A stretch of 64,000 bases of DNA. Origin: Schistosoma haematobium (lineage: Eukaryota; Platyhelminthes; Trematoda; Strigeidida; Schistosomatidae). The position numbers and the translations under genes were made by a program. Position 1 is the stretch's first letter; every line of letters starts with the position of its first letter. The DNA is taken from assembly GCF_000699445.3 (NCBI RefSeq), contig NC_067196.1, positions 75,895,864 through 75,959,863 of the forward strand, written 5' to 3'. A model generated the notes under the pieces. That model saw only the letters and a list, made by a program, of their open reading frames with translations. It did no database searches and was not told the origin of the DNA. Positions 35,601-41,090 of this stretch are shown here, piece by piece.

Positions 35601-37297
35601 ATGAAAATTTGGATATGACATGCGATGTGTAATTACTTACCATTGTTTGTGTTGACGCGCATCAAGTTATGTGAAGCTTCTAGAATCATTATCGTCTTCT
35701 GTATATAATTAGATTTATTCAGTAATACAACCTCAGAAATTTTACCTGGTTTGATCATTGCTAGATAATCGTCGTCCCATACATTTTTGTATAGTATCAT
35801 AATGGGCTTTCGTCATAGCTTGGGAATGAAGGGATGGTGTAGTGTAAAACTGGTTAACAATATCAACTAGCTTTGTTTTAAGCCAATCGTTTATCTTTAC
35901 TTGATACCTTCGGTTCAGATACTTAGTTATGAAATTAATAACTCAAAAATCTGAACAGACCGACATCAGTTAAAAAAAACATAAGACATATTATTTTGTT
36001 ATACGGTAATAAACTTAGAAATTACCCGAGTTGTAATTTATGAAGTAGACTAGATTGGATGTAGTAACCAATATACATAAATTCGTAGTGTTGGTTGACA
36101 TGTTAAGCCTTTCGGACAGGCCAATGCATTCATTCTAGTTGAGTCGTATTTCGCCCTTGTTAATTATTCGCTTATCAACCTTGGCTATTTTTATATGAGC
36201 GTATGTGTGCGTACACATCTTATCCTATGCATCACATGTCTGTAACTTATTTTTGTGTGACCATAAATATTGATCAACGCTTGGCTAAATGGAGTTGGCT
36301 TACCTGCCACCTCCACTGCGCGTCGTTTCGCTTTGCTCTATTCCATTCGCTTCTCCGATATTTTGTCTGGATCAAAGATCGTATGAAATATACGTATTCG
36401 AAATCCGTTCTTGTATTTGACCTATTTAATTCCGTTATTGACTAACGCGATTTAAATCGATGGTTATATACGAGGATAGGCGACATATACATTTAGACAG
36501 CAATCATTCAATAACAGTCATTCATACGATCTATTTGGAGTCAGATCCCGGGCCACTAAAAATTACATTGAATTCCAGTGATGATGCATAGAGTGAAGAT
36601 GGAAGATTTACTACTCCAAATGAACAGCCACTAACTCAACCATACAATCGATGAATTTAATTTTAGGTAGACTTTTAATTAATATCCGATAAGTAAGAAA
36701 CCAGAGGCAGTAATCAATAGATTGCGTTTGGCGAACCATTATTATCTAAATAATGGTTAGATATTGTATCCATCAAGGTGCATGGTCATCATTTCCAACA
36801 ATCTAATTACTTATGTCATGAATCTAGCCAGGAATTCTTCAAACGAATTAGACTTAATTTATGATGTTTCCAAACTAGTTCTTTTATATTCTTCTAGCAT
36901 TAATACTTCTTATAAATTGCTGATCTCGAAAAAATAACTAATTATAATACCTTATATATTTTGCAATTTTTCAAATAGGTTATAGCGTCAGTAATAGAGT
37001 TCTCCATATTTTGACACATCGATATGTAGATCACAAACAAGGCCATATTAGCTTTGAAAGCTACCTACATTGTATGGCACACCTTAAACTTGCCTTTGAT
37101 GTCATGTCGTATCACCCGAAAAACGATAAGGGTATTCTAAAGTTTAGTCGCGAAGATGTAAGTTTTCTACATCGAGAATTCATCATTTTAAAGTTTAAAA
37201 TGTTTCTTCTTGACGGAGATTGCAGTTTTTCGACTTACTATTGTTAATCTGACTATTTTTTCAGTTAATGATTCCTATTGTTATTATACGTTTGTAA
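5613..37297 (+). CDS. Calpain large subunit, gene 1 (N-terminal exons off-window)
   Basis: This span holds 15 well-supported exons and one doubtful last exon of a calcium-dependent cysteine protease (calpain, peptidase family C2). Calpains cut cytosolic and membrane-associated substrates; in schistosomes the family includes the tegument-associated antigen Sm-p80. All introns are GT-AG and the exons join in one frame for 637 codons. Domain order is protease core 1 (exons at 5613, 7644 and 12019), core 2 (13281 and 14424), C2-like domain III (17447 to 22255) and a penta-EF-hand-like region (28141 to 36979). The Cys, His and Asn catalytic residues are all present, so the protease looks intact. 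With the N-terminal exons expected to the left, total length would be near the 750 to 800 residues usual for the family. Introns reach about 4 kb and are full of retroelements. A second calpain gene follows on the same strand at 50590. Which named schistosome calpain this is cannot be decided here. Confidence 0.9.
6010..7515 (+). mobile_element. RTE-type retrotransposon fragment C
   Basis: Motifs in order are [20 protein letters not shown] (6086), [34 protein letters not shown] (about 6480), [19 protein letters not shown] (6830), [19 protein letters not shown] and the 3' region to GCGTAAGTAAGTAAG at 7500-7514. Frames are broken in several places. It sits in the intron just before the catalytic-Cys exon of gene 1. 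Confidence 0.9.
7644..7905 (+). CDS. Calpain gene 1 exon with catalytic Cys
   Basis: This 262-nt exon completes the Gly codon and continues [18 protein letters not shown]. The nucleophile Cys codon is TGT at 7649-7651 and is followed by the family's Trp-Phe. Further on come [28 protein letters not shown] and [15 protein letters not shown], all standard protease-core motifs. The acceptor is GTAAG before 7644 and the donor is GTAAGT after 7905, in phase 2. The conserved residues argue for an active enzyme. Confidence 0.95.
7985..8317 (-). mobile_element. Hammerhead SINE copy, left half of a head-to-head pair
   Basis: Read on the minus strand it has the full head (8190-8317), a tRNA-like region with GGTTCGAACC near 8120, and a hammerhead (about 8048-8094) with CTGAGGA, stem II GTCC/GGAC and GAAA intact but a weak stem I. 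It abuts a + strand copy at about 8318. Confidence 0.82.
8318..8530 (+). mobile_element. Hammerhead SINE copy, right half of a head-to-head pair
   Basis: It starts at the A-box-like TCTAGTTGGTTAAGCG, has B box GGTTCGAATC near 8368, and a damaged hammerhead (stem II 3' side changed to AGAAAG). It shares subfamily-specific variants with its inverted partner at 7985-8317. Confidence 0.82.
9003..9243 (-). mobile_element. Hammerhead SINE copy
   Basis: Minus-strand copy with tail, hammerhead (9094-9139) and tRNA-like part. The ribozyme has CTGAGGA, GAAA, stem I GCACTG/CAGTGC and stem III CGGCCG intact, but stem II has one mismatch (GCCC against GGAC). A 3' tail scrap of the same family in + orientation lies at 9340-9430. 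Confidence 0.82.
9431..10654. other. AT-rich intron, nothing recognised
   Basis: Within the gene 1 intron between exons 7644 and 12019. The open frames here are short and AT-driven. 11411-12018 is likewise featureless until the exon. Confidence 0.5.
10655..10765 (-). mobile_element. Hammerhead SINE fragment
   Basis: Tail and hammerhead only (about 10694-10740 on the minus strand: CTGAGGA, GAAA present, stem I weak), cut off before the tRNA-like part by an AT microsatellite. Confidence 0.75.
10790..10870 (-). ncRNA. Candidate PLE-type hammerhead ribozyme
   Basis: On the minus strand CTGAAGA is followed by GTGGCTTA and TAAGTAAC, which pair as stem II with one mismatch, then GAAA, CGTC and an A-rich flank. 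Very short stem III is typical of PLE hammerheads. AT microsatellites on both sides remove stem I. A decayed copy is at 51185-51245. Confidence 0.5.
11020..11410. repeat. Likely dispersed repeat, GC-richer
   Basis: This stretch, with GAACCGGCCACTGAGACTGC, CAACCGCCTCCCTCGACACA and CACCAACTCATGAAGTCATT, stands out from AT-rich intron and has the look of a multi-copy element. Only one copy is in the window and no coding potential is seen. Confidence 0.4.
12019..12193 (+). CDS. Calpain gene 1 exon, end of core 1
   Basis: This exon completes a Lys codon and gives [19 protein letters not shown], then [12 protein letters not shown] and a segment ending CCILGADVG. [21 protein letters not shown] is a core calpain signature. 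The reading frame stays open a few codons past 12193. The donor GTTAGT at 12194 was chosen because it is the only nearby site that joins the next exon in frame; GTAACT at 12212 would give a stop. Confidence 0.85.
12194..13280. other. Gene 1 intron with unidentified GC-richer stretch
   Basis: From about 12530 to 13230 the composition is more even (AACGGCGAGTCAGTATCGG; CACTCTCGATAGGTCATTT) and may be an unclassified mobile element. No motif was recognised. Confidence 0.4.
13281..13355 (+). CDS. Calpain gene 1 exon with catalytic His
   Basis: This exon has 25 whole codons between AG and GTAAGT. It encodes a short lysine/arginine-rich stretch and then [15 protein letters not shown]. The catalytic His codon is CAT at 13326-13328, in the HAYSVT motif of calpain core 2. 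Confidence 0.93.
13640..14125 (+). repeat. LTR-like dispersed repeat, copy 1
   Basis: It begins near GGATCTGACTCC, passes through TAACGGAATT, GCGAAACGAAACGATGCGCG and AAAATAAGTTACAGACAT, and ends after a segment with TTAACATAGCAAGG. Four other copies are in the window. No coding region is attached. It could be a solo LTR. Confidence 0.65.
14424..14590 (+). CDS. Calpain gene 1 exon with catalytic Asn
   Basis: This 167-nt exon encodes [10 protein letters not shown] and then [18 protein letters not shown]. The RNPWG motif carries the third catalytic residue, Asn at 14466-14468, and the E-W-x-G-x-W-S-D stretch is typical of core 2. It ends in phase 2 at TG before GTAATA; the next exon supplies the G for Trp. 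Confidence 0.95.
14591..16234. other. Gene 1 intron, AT-rich with simple repeats
   Basis: Contains the short dispersed repeat at 14967 and AAT triplet runs near 14870 and 15127. Nothing else was seen. 17620-18205 (next intron) is also empty. Confidence 0.5.
14967..15035 (+). repeat. Short dispersed repeat (second copy 22592-22660)
   Basis: TTCGATAATGTAATAAGAAG followed by ACGAAGATTATCAGAACTAT and GTGATATATTAGCG recurs with three or four changes at 22592-22660. Both lie in gene 1 introns. The family is not recognised. Confidence 0.65.
16235..17372 (+). mobile_element. RTE-type retrotransposon fragment D
   Basis: This copy is truncated within the reverse transcriptase: [14 protein letters not shown] near 16300. 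It then runs through [13 protein letters not shown] and [18 protein letters not shown] motifs to AACAGGCGTAAG, where the usual TAAG tail passes into a short TATA run. It lies 75 bases before the gene 1 exon at 17447. Confidence 0.85.
17447..17619 (+). CDS. Calpain gene 1 exon, end of core 2 and start of domain III
   Basis: The exon begins with the last base of a Trp codon and reads [19 protein letters not shown], the W-M-x-F-x-D-F motif that closes the protease core. It then passes through an acidic and basic linker to [17 protein letters not shown], the first strand of the C2-like domain III. It follows directly after an RTE fragment that ends near 17370 in the intron. The donor is GTAATT, phase 1. 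Confidence 0.93.
18206..18360 (+). CDS. Calpain gene 1 exon, domain III
   Basis: This exon encodes [14 protein letters not shown], then a segment with [12 protein letters not shown] and [13 protein letters not shown](Y/F) and the L-x-Q-x-x-R-R pattern are standard for calpain domain III. The acceptor is TACAG, the donor GTAAGT, and it ends in phase 0. Confidence 0.93.
18640..18990. mobile_element. Two hammerhead SINE copies in head-to-head order
   Basis: A minus-strand tail and hammerhead part (18640-18785) meets a + strand copy with tRNA-like part (18790-18870; B box GTTCGAATCC) and tail to 18990. The minus copy has core changes (TTGAGGA, GAAG) and the + copy lacks most of the hammerhead, so both are dead. 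Confidence 0.75.
19510..19825 (-). mobile_element. Hammerhead SINE copy, left arm of a near-perfect palindrome
   Basis: Full minus-strand copy with head, tRNA-like part, hammerhead (19570-19615) and tail. CTGAGGA and GAAA are intact, stem II is GTCC/GGAC, and stem I pairs five of six. The 165 bases up to about 19690 are an almost exact reverse complement of the next copy. Confidence 0.85.
19826..20015 (+). mobile_element. Hammerhead SINE copy, right arm of a near-perfect palindrome
   Basis: It starts at TCTAGTGGTTAAGTGC and carries the same unusual tRNA-part variants as the left copy, with a hammerhead at 19899-19944. Only two differences from the left arm were seen in about 165 bases. Confidence 0.85.
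20601..21715 (+). mobile_element. Penelope-like element remnant with inverted terminal arms
   Basis: Two 215-base arms (20601-20815 and 21501-21715) are reverse complements at roughly 90% or better by eye. They enclose a GIY-YIG reading frame but no reverse transcriptase. PLEs often carry terminal repeats in direct or inverted order, so this is a 5'-truncated element with an inverted terminal copy. It lies in the gene 1 intron before exon 22255. Confidence 0.8.
20798..21307 (+). CDS. PLE GIY-YIG endonuclease domain (N-terminally truncated)
   Basis: The frame is open from 20798 (inside the left arm) to a stop at 21305-21307. After [20 protein letters not shown] comes a Cys/His linker (C-P-I-T-L...H), then [20 protein letters not shown], a GIY-YIG motif. 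Downstream are the Arg-rich helix, [14 protein letters not shown] and [15 protein letters not shown] with the catalytic Glu. This domain nicks target DNA for PLE insertion. The domain looks undamaged although the reverse transcriptase is gone. Confidence 0.85.
   Translation: MYTLCKKPITINLNFKGDDVASTLNRRLNTGLARNYPAAKLLILYKTTCPITLSKVDKHPYHVTANCIYKFTCTCQNSYIGRTERREYLRFFEYVPKRFRTRERKTLNNAITKHLLDTGHQVDTLQSFNMISKQPNSILLKFIEAVAISRQKPDLCVQKEKVINFSLPW
21716..22254. other. Gene 1 intron, nothing recognised
   Basis: AT-rich sequence between the PLE remnant and the domain III exon. The following intron (22464-23046) holds the short repeat copy at 22592 and an unassigned stretch near 22740-22930. Confidence 0.5.
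22255..22463 (+). CDS. Calpain gene 1 exon, C-terminal half of domain III
   Basis: This 209-nt exon encodes a segment with [15 protein letters not shown] and then [15 protein letters not shown], followed by [10 protein letters not shown]. The PGxxxxxPSTxxPN and RVFS motifs mark the last strands of domain III. The acceptor is TTAG and the donor GTAAGT, phase 2. A PLE with inverted arms lies in the upstream intron. Confidence 0.95.
23047..24075. repeat. Long inverted repeat with 626-base spacer
   Basis: Left arm 23047-23246 and right arm 23873-24075 are reverse complements with very few differences. The spacer 23247-23872 has no recognisable coding sequence and no match to the other repeats here. 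It lies in the gene 1 intron between exons 22255 and 25720. Confidence 0.85.
24395..24592 (-). mobile_element. Hammerhead SINE copy (dead ribozyme)
   Basis: Minus-strand tail, hammerhead and start of the tRNA-like part. GAAA of the core is changed (CTAAAA), so the ribozyme should not cleave. Confidence 0.78.
25035..25545 (+). repeat. LTR-like dispersed repeat, copy 2
   Basis: Same order of landmarks as copy 1 and the longest copy. Its end CTCCTGACAATTGGTACCCA could be an LTR end followed by a TGG primer-binding site, but that is inference. Confidence 0.65.
25720..25759 (+). CDS. Calpain gene 1 small linker exon
   Basis: This 40-nt exon completes a Leu codon and encodes [13 protein letters not shown] between CTTAG and GTATGT. 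Short acidic linkers of this kind sit between domain III and the EF-hand region of calpains. It is accepted because it keeps frame on both sides. Confidence 0.75.
25829..26185 (+). repeat. Dispersed repeat pair, copy 1
   Basis: From TATTCAATATTGTATATTTG through GATCCTGGCGATATATATTG and CCAGTTAGATGTTAGCAGTT to a tRNA-like end near 26165. It matches 55727-56105 over its length. It immediately follows the small gene 1 exon at 25720. Family not recognised. Confidence 0.7.
26186..27141. other. Gene 1 intron, nothing recognised
   Basis: AT-rich, without motifs. The same holds for 24593-25034 and 27419-28140. Confidence 0.5.
27142..27248. repeat. Perfect 36-bp hairpin in a PLE-associated repeat
   Basis: Arms 27142-27177 and 27213-27248 are exact reverse complements around a 35-base loop. 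The repeat part GAGCTGGATGATTTGGTCGT also occurs at 57890-57995 (without the right arm) and at 63258-63290 fused to a PLE reverse transcriptase, which suggests a PLE terminal repeat. Confidence 0.85.
27386..27418 (+). CDS. Calpain gene 1 small exon before EF-hand region (probable)
   Basis: This 33-nt exon ([11 protein letters not shown]) lies between TTTCAG and GTAAGT and keeps phase 0 on both sides. The peptide is too short to recognise. Skipping it would also leave the frame intact, so it could be absent or alternative. Confidence 0.5.
28141..28249 (+). CDS. Calpain gene 1 exon, start of penta-EF-hand-like domain
   Basis: This exon encodes [17 protein letters not shown] and ends [12 protein letters not shown], an amphipathic helical pattern like the first EF-hand of calpain domain IV. 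The acceptor is TTGTAG and the donor GTGAGT, phase 1. The assignment rests on order, frame and helix pattern rather than a strong motif. Confidence 0.75.
28639..28757 (+). CDS. Calpain gene 1 exon, penta-EF-hand-like domain
   Basis: This exon encodes [20 protein letters not shown], a serine-rich turn, and a segment ending DLICLT before GTAAGT. It corresponds in position to the helices around EF-hands 1 and 2. No canonical calcium loop is visible. Confidence 0.75.
29105..30292 (-). mobile_element. RTE-type retrotransposon fragment E
   Basis: On the minus strand the frame 29592-29233 reads [35 protein letters not shown] and [18 protein letters not shown]. Toward 30290 lie reverse-transcriptase remnants up to the [11 protein letters not shown] region. 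Its true 3' end and TAAG tail are missing, so it is truncated at both ends. Confidence 0.82.
30293..31439. other. Gene 1 intron, nothing recognised
   Basis: AT-rich between RTE fragment E and the EF-hand 2 exon. A palindromic stretch near 31170-31270 (CATATGCTGTG, TCGTATGTTATAACG) is too short to interpret. Confidence 0.45.
31440..31508 (+). CDS. Calpain gene 1 exon, EF-hand 2 (degenerate loop)
   Basis: This exon has 23 codons between TTCAG and GTGGGT. It encodes [20 protein letters not shown], plainly an EF-hand loop and exiting helix. Across the splice the loop reads [12 protein letters not shown]: Gly6, Ile8 and Glu12 are kept but position 1 is Thr, not Asp. Confidence 0.85.
31656..31735 (-). 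mobile_element. Hammerhead SINE tail fragment
   Basis: It begins with GGGGGGTTTTGTGGAGATTT, the reverse of the family 3' tail, and ends before the hammerhead. It is a tail-only insertion. Confidence 0.7.
31840..32130 (+). repeat. LTR-like sequence of a second family
   Basis: A GC-richer stretch with TCCTGATTGGTCCTGCTTCC and TTGAGTCCAGAACGCAATTC. A diverged reverse copy is at 43855-44000. The pattern looks like a gypsy-class LTR, but no coding part is present. Confidence 0.5.
32131..33427. other. Gene 1 intron with a GC-richer patch
   Basis: 32300-32420 is GC-richer (CTCCTTTAGGGCCTCTGGAG) and may be part of the LTR-like element before it. The rest is plain AT-rich intron. Confidence 0.4.
33428..33890 (-). 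mobile_element. RTE-type retrotransposon 3' fragment F
   Basis: This is a short 3' piece starting with the complementary CTTACTTACACCTGTTACC tail. It covers only the last part of the C-terminal region ([24 protein letters not shown] on the minus strand). No catalytic region is left. Confidence 0.82.
34277..34352 (+). CDS. Calpain gene 1 exon, EF-hand 3 (degenerate loop)
   Basis: The exon encodes [18 protein letters not shown] and then RDLLKSA, between ACAG and GTAGGA. The loop [12 protein letters not shown] keeps Gly6 and Val8 but has His at position 1 and Lys at position 12, so calcium binding here is unlikely. Confidence 0.82.
34580..34745 (+). mobile_element. Smα-related element, divergent family
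   Basis: Inverted ends GGTGGTTGGAAGTAGTTAAC (from 34582) and GTTGACTACCTCCAACCATC (to 34735) flank a Smα-like body with a hammerhead at 34668-34710. The end sequences differ from those of the Smα copy at 41091, so this is a separate subfamily. Related sequence may extend left to about 34490. Confidence 0.7.
34668..34710 (+). ncRNA. Hammerhead ribozyme with covaried stem II
   Basis: The core CTGACGA (34672-34678) and GAAA (34693-34696) are intact. Stem II is GTGC/GCAC instead of the family GTCC/GGAC around the same CAAATA loop, a paired change. Stem III is CCCGGG, the triplet is GTC (cut after C34704), and stem I is about four pairs with one G-U. Confidence 0.7.
34760..36064. other. Gene 1 intron, nothing recognised
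   Basis: AT-rich without motifs apart from flanking repeats. Confidence 0.5.
36065..36560 (-). repeat. LTR-like dispersed repeat, copy 3 (reverse)
   Basis: Reverse complement of the family, ending with GGAGTCAGATCCCGGGCC. It lies in the last long intron of calpain gene 1. Confidence 0.65.
36979..37157 (+). CDS. Calpain gene 1 exon, last EF-hands
   Basis: This 179-nt exon encodes [18 protein letters not shown], then [20 protein letters not shown] and a basic tail ending ILKFSRED. The [16 protein letters not shown] stretch matches the D-F-x-x-F-x-x-C-x-x-x-L-x-x-x-F helix near the end of large-subunit calpains. The donor is GTAAGT, phase 0. A final short exon is expected. Confidence 0.88.
37265..37297 (+). 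CDS. Calpain gene 1 last exon (tentative)
   Basis: After a 107-nt intron a polypyrimidine tract and CAG lead into [10 protein letters not shown] and a stop in phase 0. Calpain last exons encode a short hydrophobic strand, which fits in kind, but the usual W-x-x-L-T-M pattern is missing. Another acceptor downstream could be the true one. Confidence 0.35.
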   Translation, partial: LMIPIVIIRL

Positions 37298-38677
37298 TAA
37301 GAAAATTTTTGAATGTACCATATTCATTATTGGTATAATGTTGAATCATCATAGTGGCATATCATACATGTTCAATGAAAAAATTCTCGATTATTATTTG
37401 AGTAACTGTTGTATGTGATGTAGTCACGTTTTCCCAATTTCAGTCTATTCTTGTCAACACCGTCTTAGTATTAACTTCTTACTCATCTATTTTAATCTTA
37501 AAGAATGTCACTACATACAAATACGAGAACATGAAGAAAAAATAATAATTTACCATGGATTCTTTATAATATTTTAGAAGTATTGACTTATCGTAAACTT
37601 TTAACTGACTAGGAAAGAACATAATGAATGTAGGTTCGAAGGAAACAAATGAGTATAGTCGTATTATTATTATACAGTGCACTTAGATAGTTCTTCACCG
37701 AACGATTATCGGTCTGTTGAATACAGAAGAGCTGTATATCACAGGAATCTAATCCAGTCTATTTATTAGACTTAACAAGTGGATTGTGATCAAGTCAATC
37801 AAACAATATTATGCTAAGAAACTTTTGTTCCCTGAAGTCAGTCTAAATAATAGACAAGAAGGTTCTCTTTTAAATATTATGAAACATCAACGTTGCTAAG
37901 TTTCTTCTAAAATCCTGTAGTCCTTCACTTCATCTATACTGTTTTAACCTCCAAGAATCAATAAATGATGAACAAAAGAAAAACATTACCAAGACACCAA
38001 TAAACATGATTTTCCAACAACAAAAAATTGTTATTTAATTTTAGAGTAGTTTTGATGTTTTATTATAATGATGCTTTATCAATAATAAATGTTTTCTTTC
38101 TTTCTTATCCTTTTTATTTCAAACCATAGTACCTACGTTTATCTCTTTCTACATAAACTGTCATGTATTATTGGGAACTCAATGAATGCATTATTCATAA
38201 TAACTTGGACATAAATATTCATCCGATTAACTAAATAATTTAATCACTATGTAAATCAACCATGTTGATTAGTTTCACTAGTGTTTACTTTTTCTAGAAT
38301 TTTGTGAATAGTTAATAAAATGTTTCTTTTTTTCACTGTTTTAACAATGACTATTAACTCTGTTATACAAATTAAAAAAAAGGAATGGAATGACACAAGT
38401 ATGTTTATTTGTTTGTTTTTTTGTTTTTGTTCGATTTGTATTGATTTCATATTAGATATGATATTTACACAACAACTATTTGCACCATGTAAAATTATAT
38501 CTGACTGTTTGTCAATATTATAAGTGTAAACAATACATCAATCTTCTAGAATATCAGCTCGACAAATTGACCATATAAATTCAGTTCTCATCAATTTCTT
38601 CTGAAGATATATATAATTTCATGAAAAAAATGTGATTAGTGAAGAGAATTAAACTGTTAGCTTCTAAATCTTTCTTA
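37298..38677. other. Region after gene 1; possible 3' UTR
   Basis: If the 37265 exon is right, the 3' UTR begins here. Candidate AATAAA-type signals occur near 37960 and 38083, but none can be chosen. Open frames here are AT-driven. Confidence 0.35.
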
Positions 38678-39622
38678 CCTATTTACACCGGTTATTCCAC
38701 GTGGAGGAGAATAGGCCGCCCACCAGCACTCTACATCTAGCCCTGTCCTGAGTAGTCCTTTCCAGCTCTTTCCAGTTGTTATTCATACTTTTCATATCTG
38801 CTTCTATTTCTCGACGTAATATGTTCTTTTGTCTTCCTCTTTTCTGCTTCCCTTCAGGATTCAAAGTTAGAGCATGCCTCATGATGTAGTTCGATGATTT
38901 CTTCAATACTTGATCTATCCACATCCAGTATCTTTTCCTAATTTCCTACCAAGCCTGACGTTTGTTTGTTCTCTCCTAAAGTAGACTCTTGCTGATGGGA
39001 TCCGGTCGACAGACATTCAGTATCTCACATAGAAAATTGTTTATAAATGCACGTACATTTTTGATAATGGTTGTAGTAGATCTCAAAATCTCAGCTCCAC
39101 GCAGTAGGACTAACTGTCTTGACGTTGGTATAGAAAGTTCTCACTTTGATGCTAGCTTGTAAGCGGTTGTTTTTAGTTTCATATGTTCTTCAATTGTTGA
39201 AATGCTGCTCTTTTACTTTACCAATCTTTACTTTCACATCTGCATCACATCCTCCTTGTTCATCGGTGATGCTACCCAGATACGTGAACGTTTCCACATC
39301 TTCTAGAGCTTTTCCATAAAGTGAGATTTGGTTATTGCTCTCAGTGTTGTATTTGATGATCTTGTTTCTTCCCTTGTGCATGCTGAGGCCTACTGATTCA
39401 CAGGCTTCATCTATACTAGTTGTCTTCATCTGCATTTGTTCGTGTATATGGGATAGAAGAGTTAGGTCATCTGGGAAGTTAAAATCATCTAGTTGCATCG
39501 AAGCTGTTCATTGCATTCCGTGCTTACCCTCAGATGTCGTGGTCTTCATAATTCAGTCGACCACCAAAAAACTGAGGAAGGGGGAGAGTAGACAGCCTCG
39601 TCTGTCTCTAGTCCTTACTTTG
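38678..39622 (-). mobile_element. RTE-type retrotransposon fragment G (shares identical block with H)
   Basis: This minus-strand copy covers the C-terminal half of the polyprotein, with [35 protein letters not shown] and [19 protein letters not shown]. The block 38833-39569 is the reverse complement of 46357-47093 with no difference seen by eye, including shared frameshifts. Outside the block the two copies differ clearly. Confidence 0.88.
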
Positions 39623-39989
39623 CTTATAAATCACCAAGATAAAATTCTATAATCTAAACAATGAATAATAATTGTCAAATGGACTTTAGACTCACTTACG
39701 TCACCGAATATTATATCTCACTGTTGTTAAAGATTAGGTTAAAGATGTTTGTACAGAATACTAATTGGTTTGCTGTATTTTTATGTCAAAATCTAAAGAT
39801 AGATAGAACGATTGACTGAATAATGACTGGATTACTAAAATAACACATTAGAATATTCAACACCGTTCAAATTAACAAACCAATTAGTGACTTTAAATTG
39901 AGATTGTTAAACTCTATAATCCTAACTTAAACACACGTAAAAATCCATAATCAATTCTTTTTCAATTGATAGATAATTCCCATTTAAAC

Positions 39990-40345
39990 CTTGAAATCAC
40001 GAAGTTCAGCGAAGGGATCTCTTTTCAACGAATCAAGCTGTACAGTCGTGTATATATACAAAAATTATTTTTTTGTTAAGGTACTAGTTCTGCGGGGAAA
40101 ATTGAACACGAATAACCAAGATGACGCAATAGAAAGATTGTAATACTAGATTACGTATTAAGGCTCTAGTTATTATTAGTATTACGTAATCTTGTATTAT
40201 AATCTTTTTATTACGTCATCTTGGTTATTCGTGTCCATGGAACTAGTACTTTAACAAAATAAATTTTCATATACATACGATTGTACATCTTGATAATAAA
40301 TTTATTGAAAAGAGATCCCTTGTATGAACTTCGTGTTTTTAATTC
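39990..40345. repeat. Foldback element
   Basis: Left arm from AATCACGAAGTTCAGCGAAG and right arm ending GTATGAACTTCGTGTTTTT fold back over about 150 bases each around a short AT-rich centre near 40170. Identity is lower than in the other inverted repeats, with small indels. It could be a MITE or foldback transposon. Confidence 0.7.
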
Positions 40346-40689
40346 CTTTTCAGTTTAACCTATACAAACAACCTACGTTTCATAATTGAATAAGAAATAG
40401 ATAATTATTAAATTAGAATAACACTTATGAGAGAATAACGTGAAATTTATTAACACAATTAAAACAGTTCGTTAATTAATAATGATAATTAAACTGACTA
40501 CTTAATTAGTTATAATATGTAGGAAGTACAAATTGATAGATGACAAGTTTAGTACTAAATCCAAATATAATTAAGAGCGTGACAAAATGGATATATACTT
40601 TGATAAAGGAATTGACCCAAAACATCGGAAAATAAACATACCAAAGATATTTAATAATAATAAAAAATGACAATTTGTGCTTTTCACAT

Positions 40690-40955
40690 ACAGTTTGGAT
40701 AGGATGATGGTCGCGCAACTTCGTGGATTGGTTGAGGTTAGACATTAACAGCATTGGATGCCGGCTCAGTGGTCCAGAAGGTTAGGCGTTCGCGCGCGAG
40801 ACTGAAGGCCCTGGGTCGAATCGAGCGAGTAAGACTGTGAGTGCGCACTGCTGAGGAGTCCCAAGATTGGACGAAACGGCTGTCCAGTGCTTTCAGGTTT
40901 TCAATGGTGATCTAACACCAATCGGTTCATGATCTCTATCAAAAATTCTCAATAT
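40690..40955 (+). mobile_element. Hammerhead SINE copy with intact ribozyme
   Basis: Head (40690-40760), tRNA-like part from CCGGCTCAGTGGTCCAG to a B box that has lost one base (GGTCGAATC), hammerhead at 40845-40890 and tail. It is the best-preserved ribozyme of the family in the window. Confidence 0.85.
40845..40890 (+). ncRNA. Hammerhead ribozyme, intact core
   Basis: Stem I is GCACTG (40845-40850) with CAGTGC (40885-40890). The core is CTGAGGA then GAAA (40873-40876), stem II GTCC/GGAC and the short stem III CGGCTG. The cleavage triplet is GTC, with the cut predicted after C40884. The very short stem III is known from schistosome hammerheads, which may work best as dimers. Confidence 0.8.
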
Positions 40956-41090
40956 GTTGTTGTAGTTATCGTTTTTTATTCTTAGGATTTAAGCTACTTA
41001 TAAGTAAGCTAGTATTCAAACTTTAATTTTCATAAAGTGGATAAATTTTTTGTGTTTAACTCAAGTAAATTATTTCTATCCATAAGCAAG

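Noticed and set aside
38320..38523. Hydrophobic 67-codon open frame
   Set aside because: Runs of T give Phe and Leu; no start context or homologue pattern. The possible exon after ATATTAG at 38455 stops at once in the needed phase.
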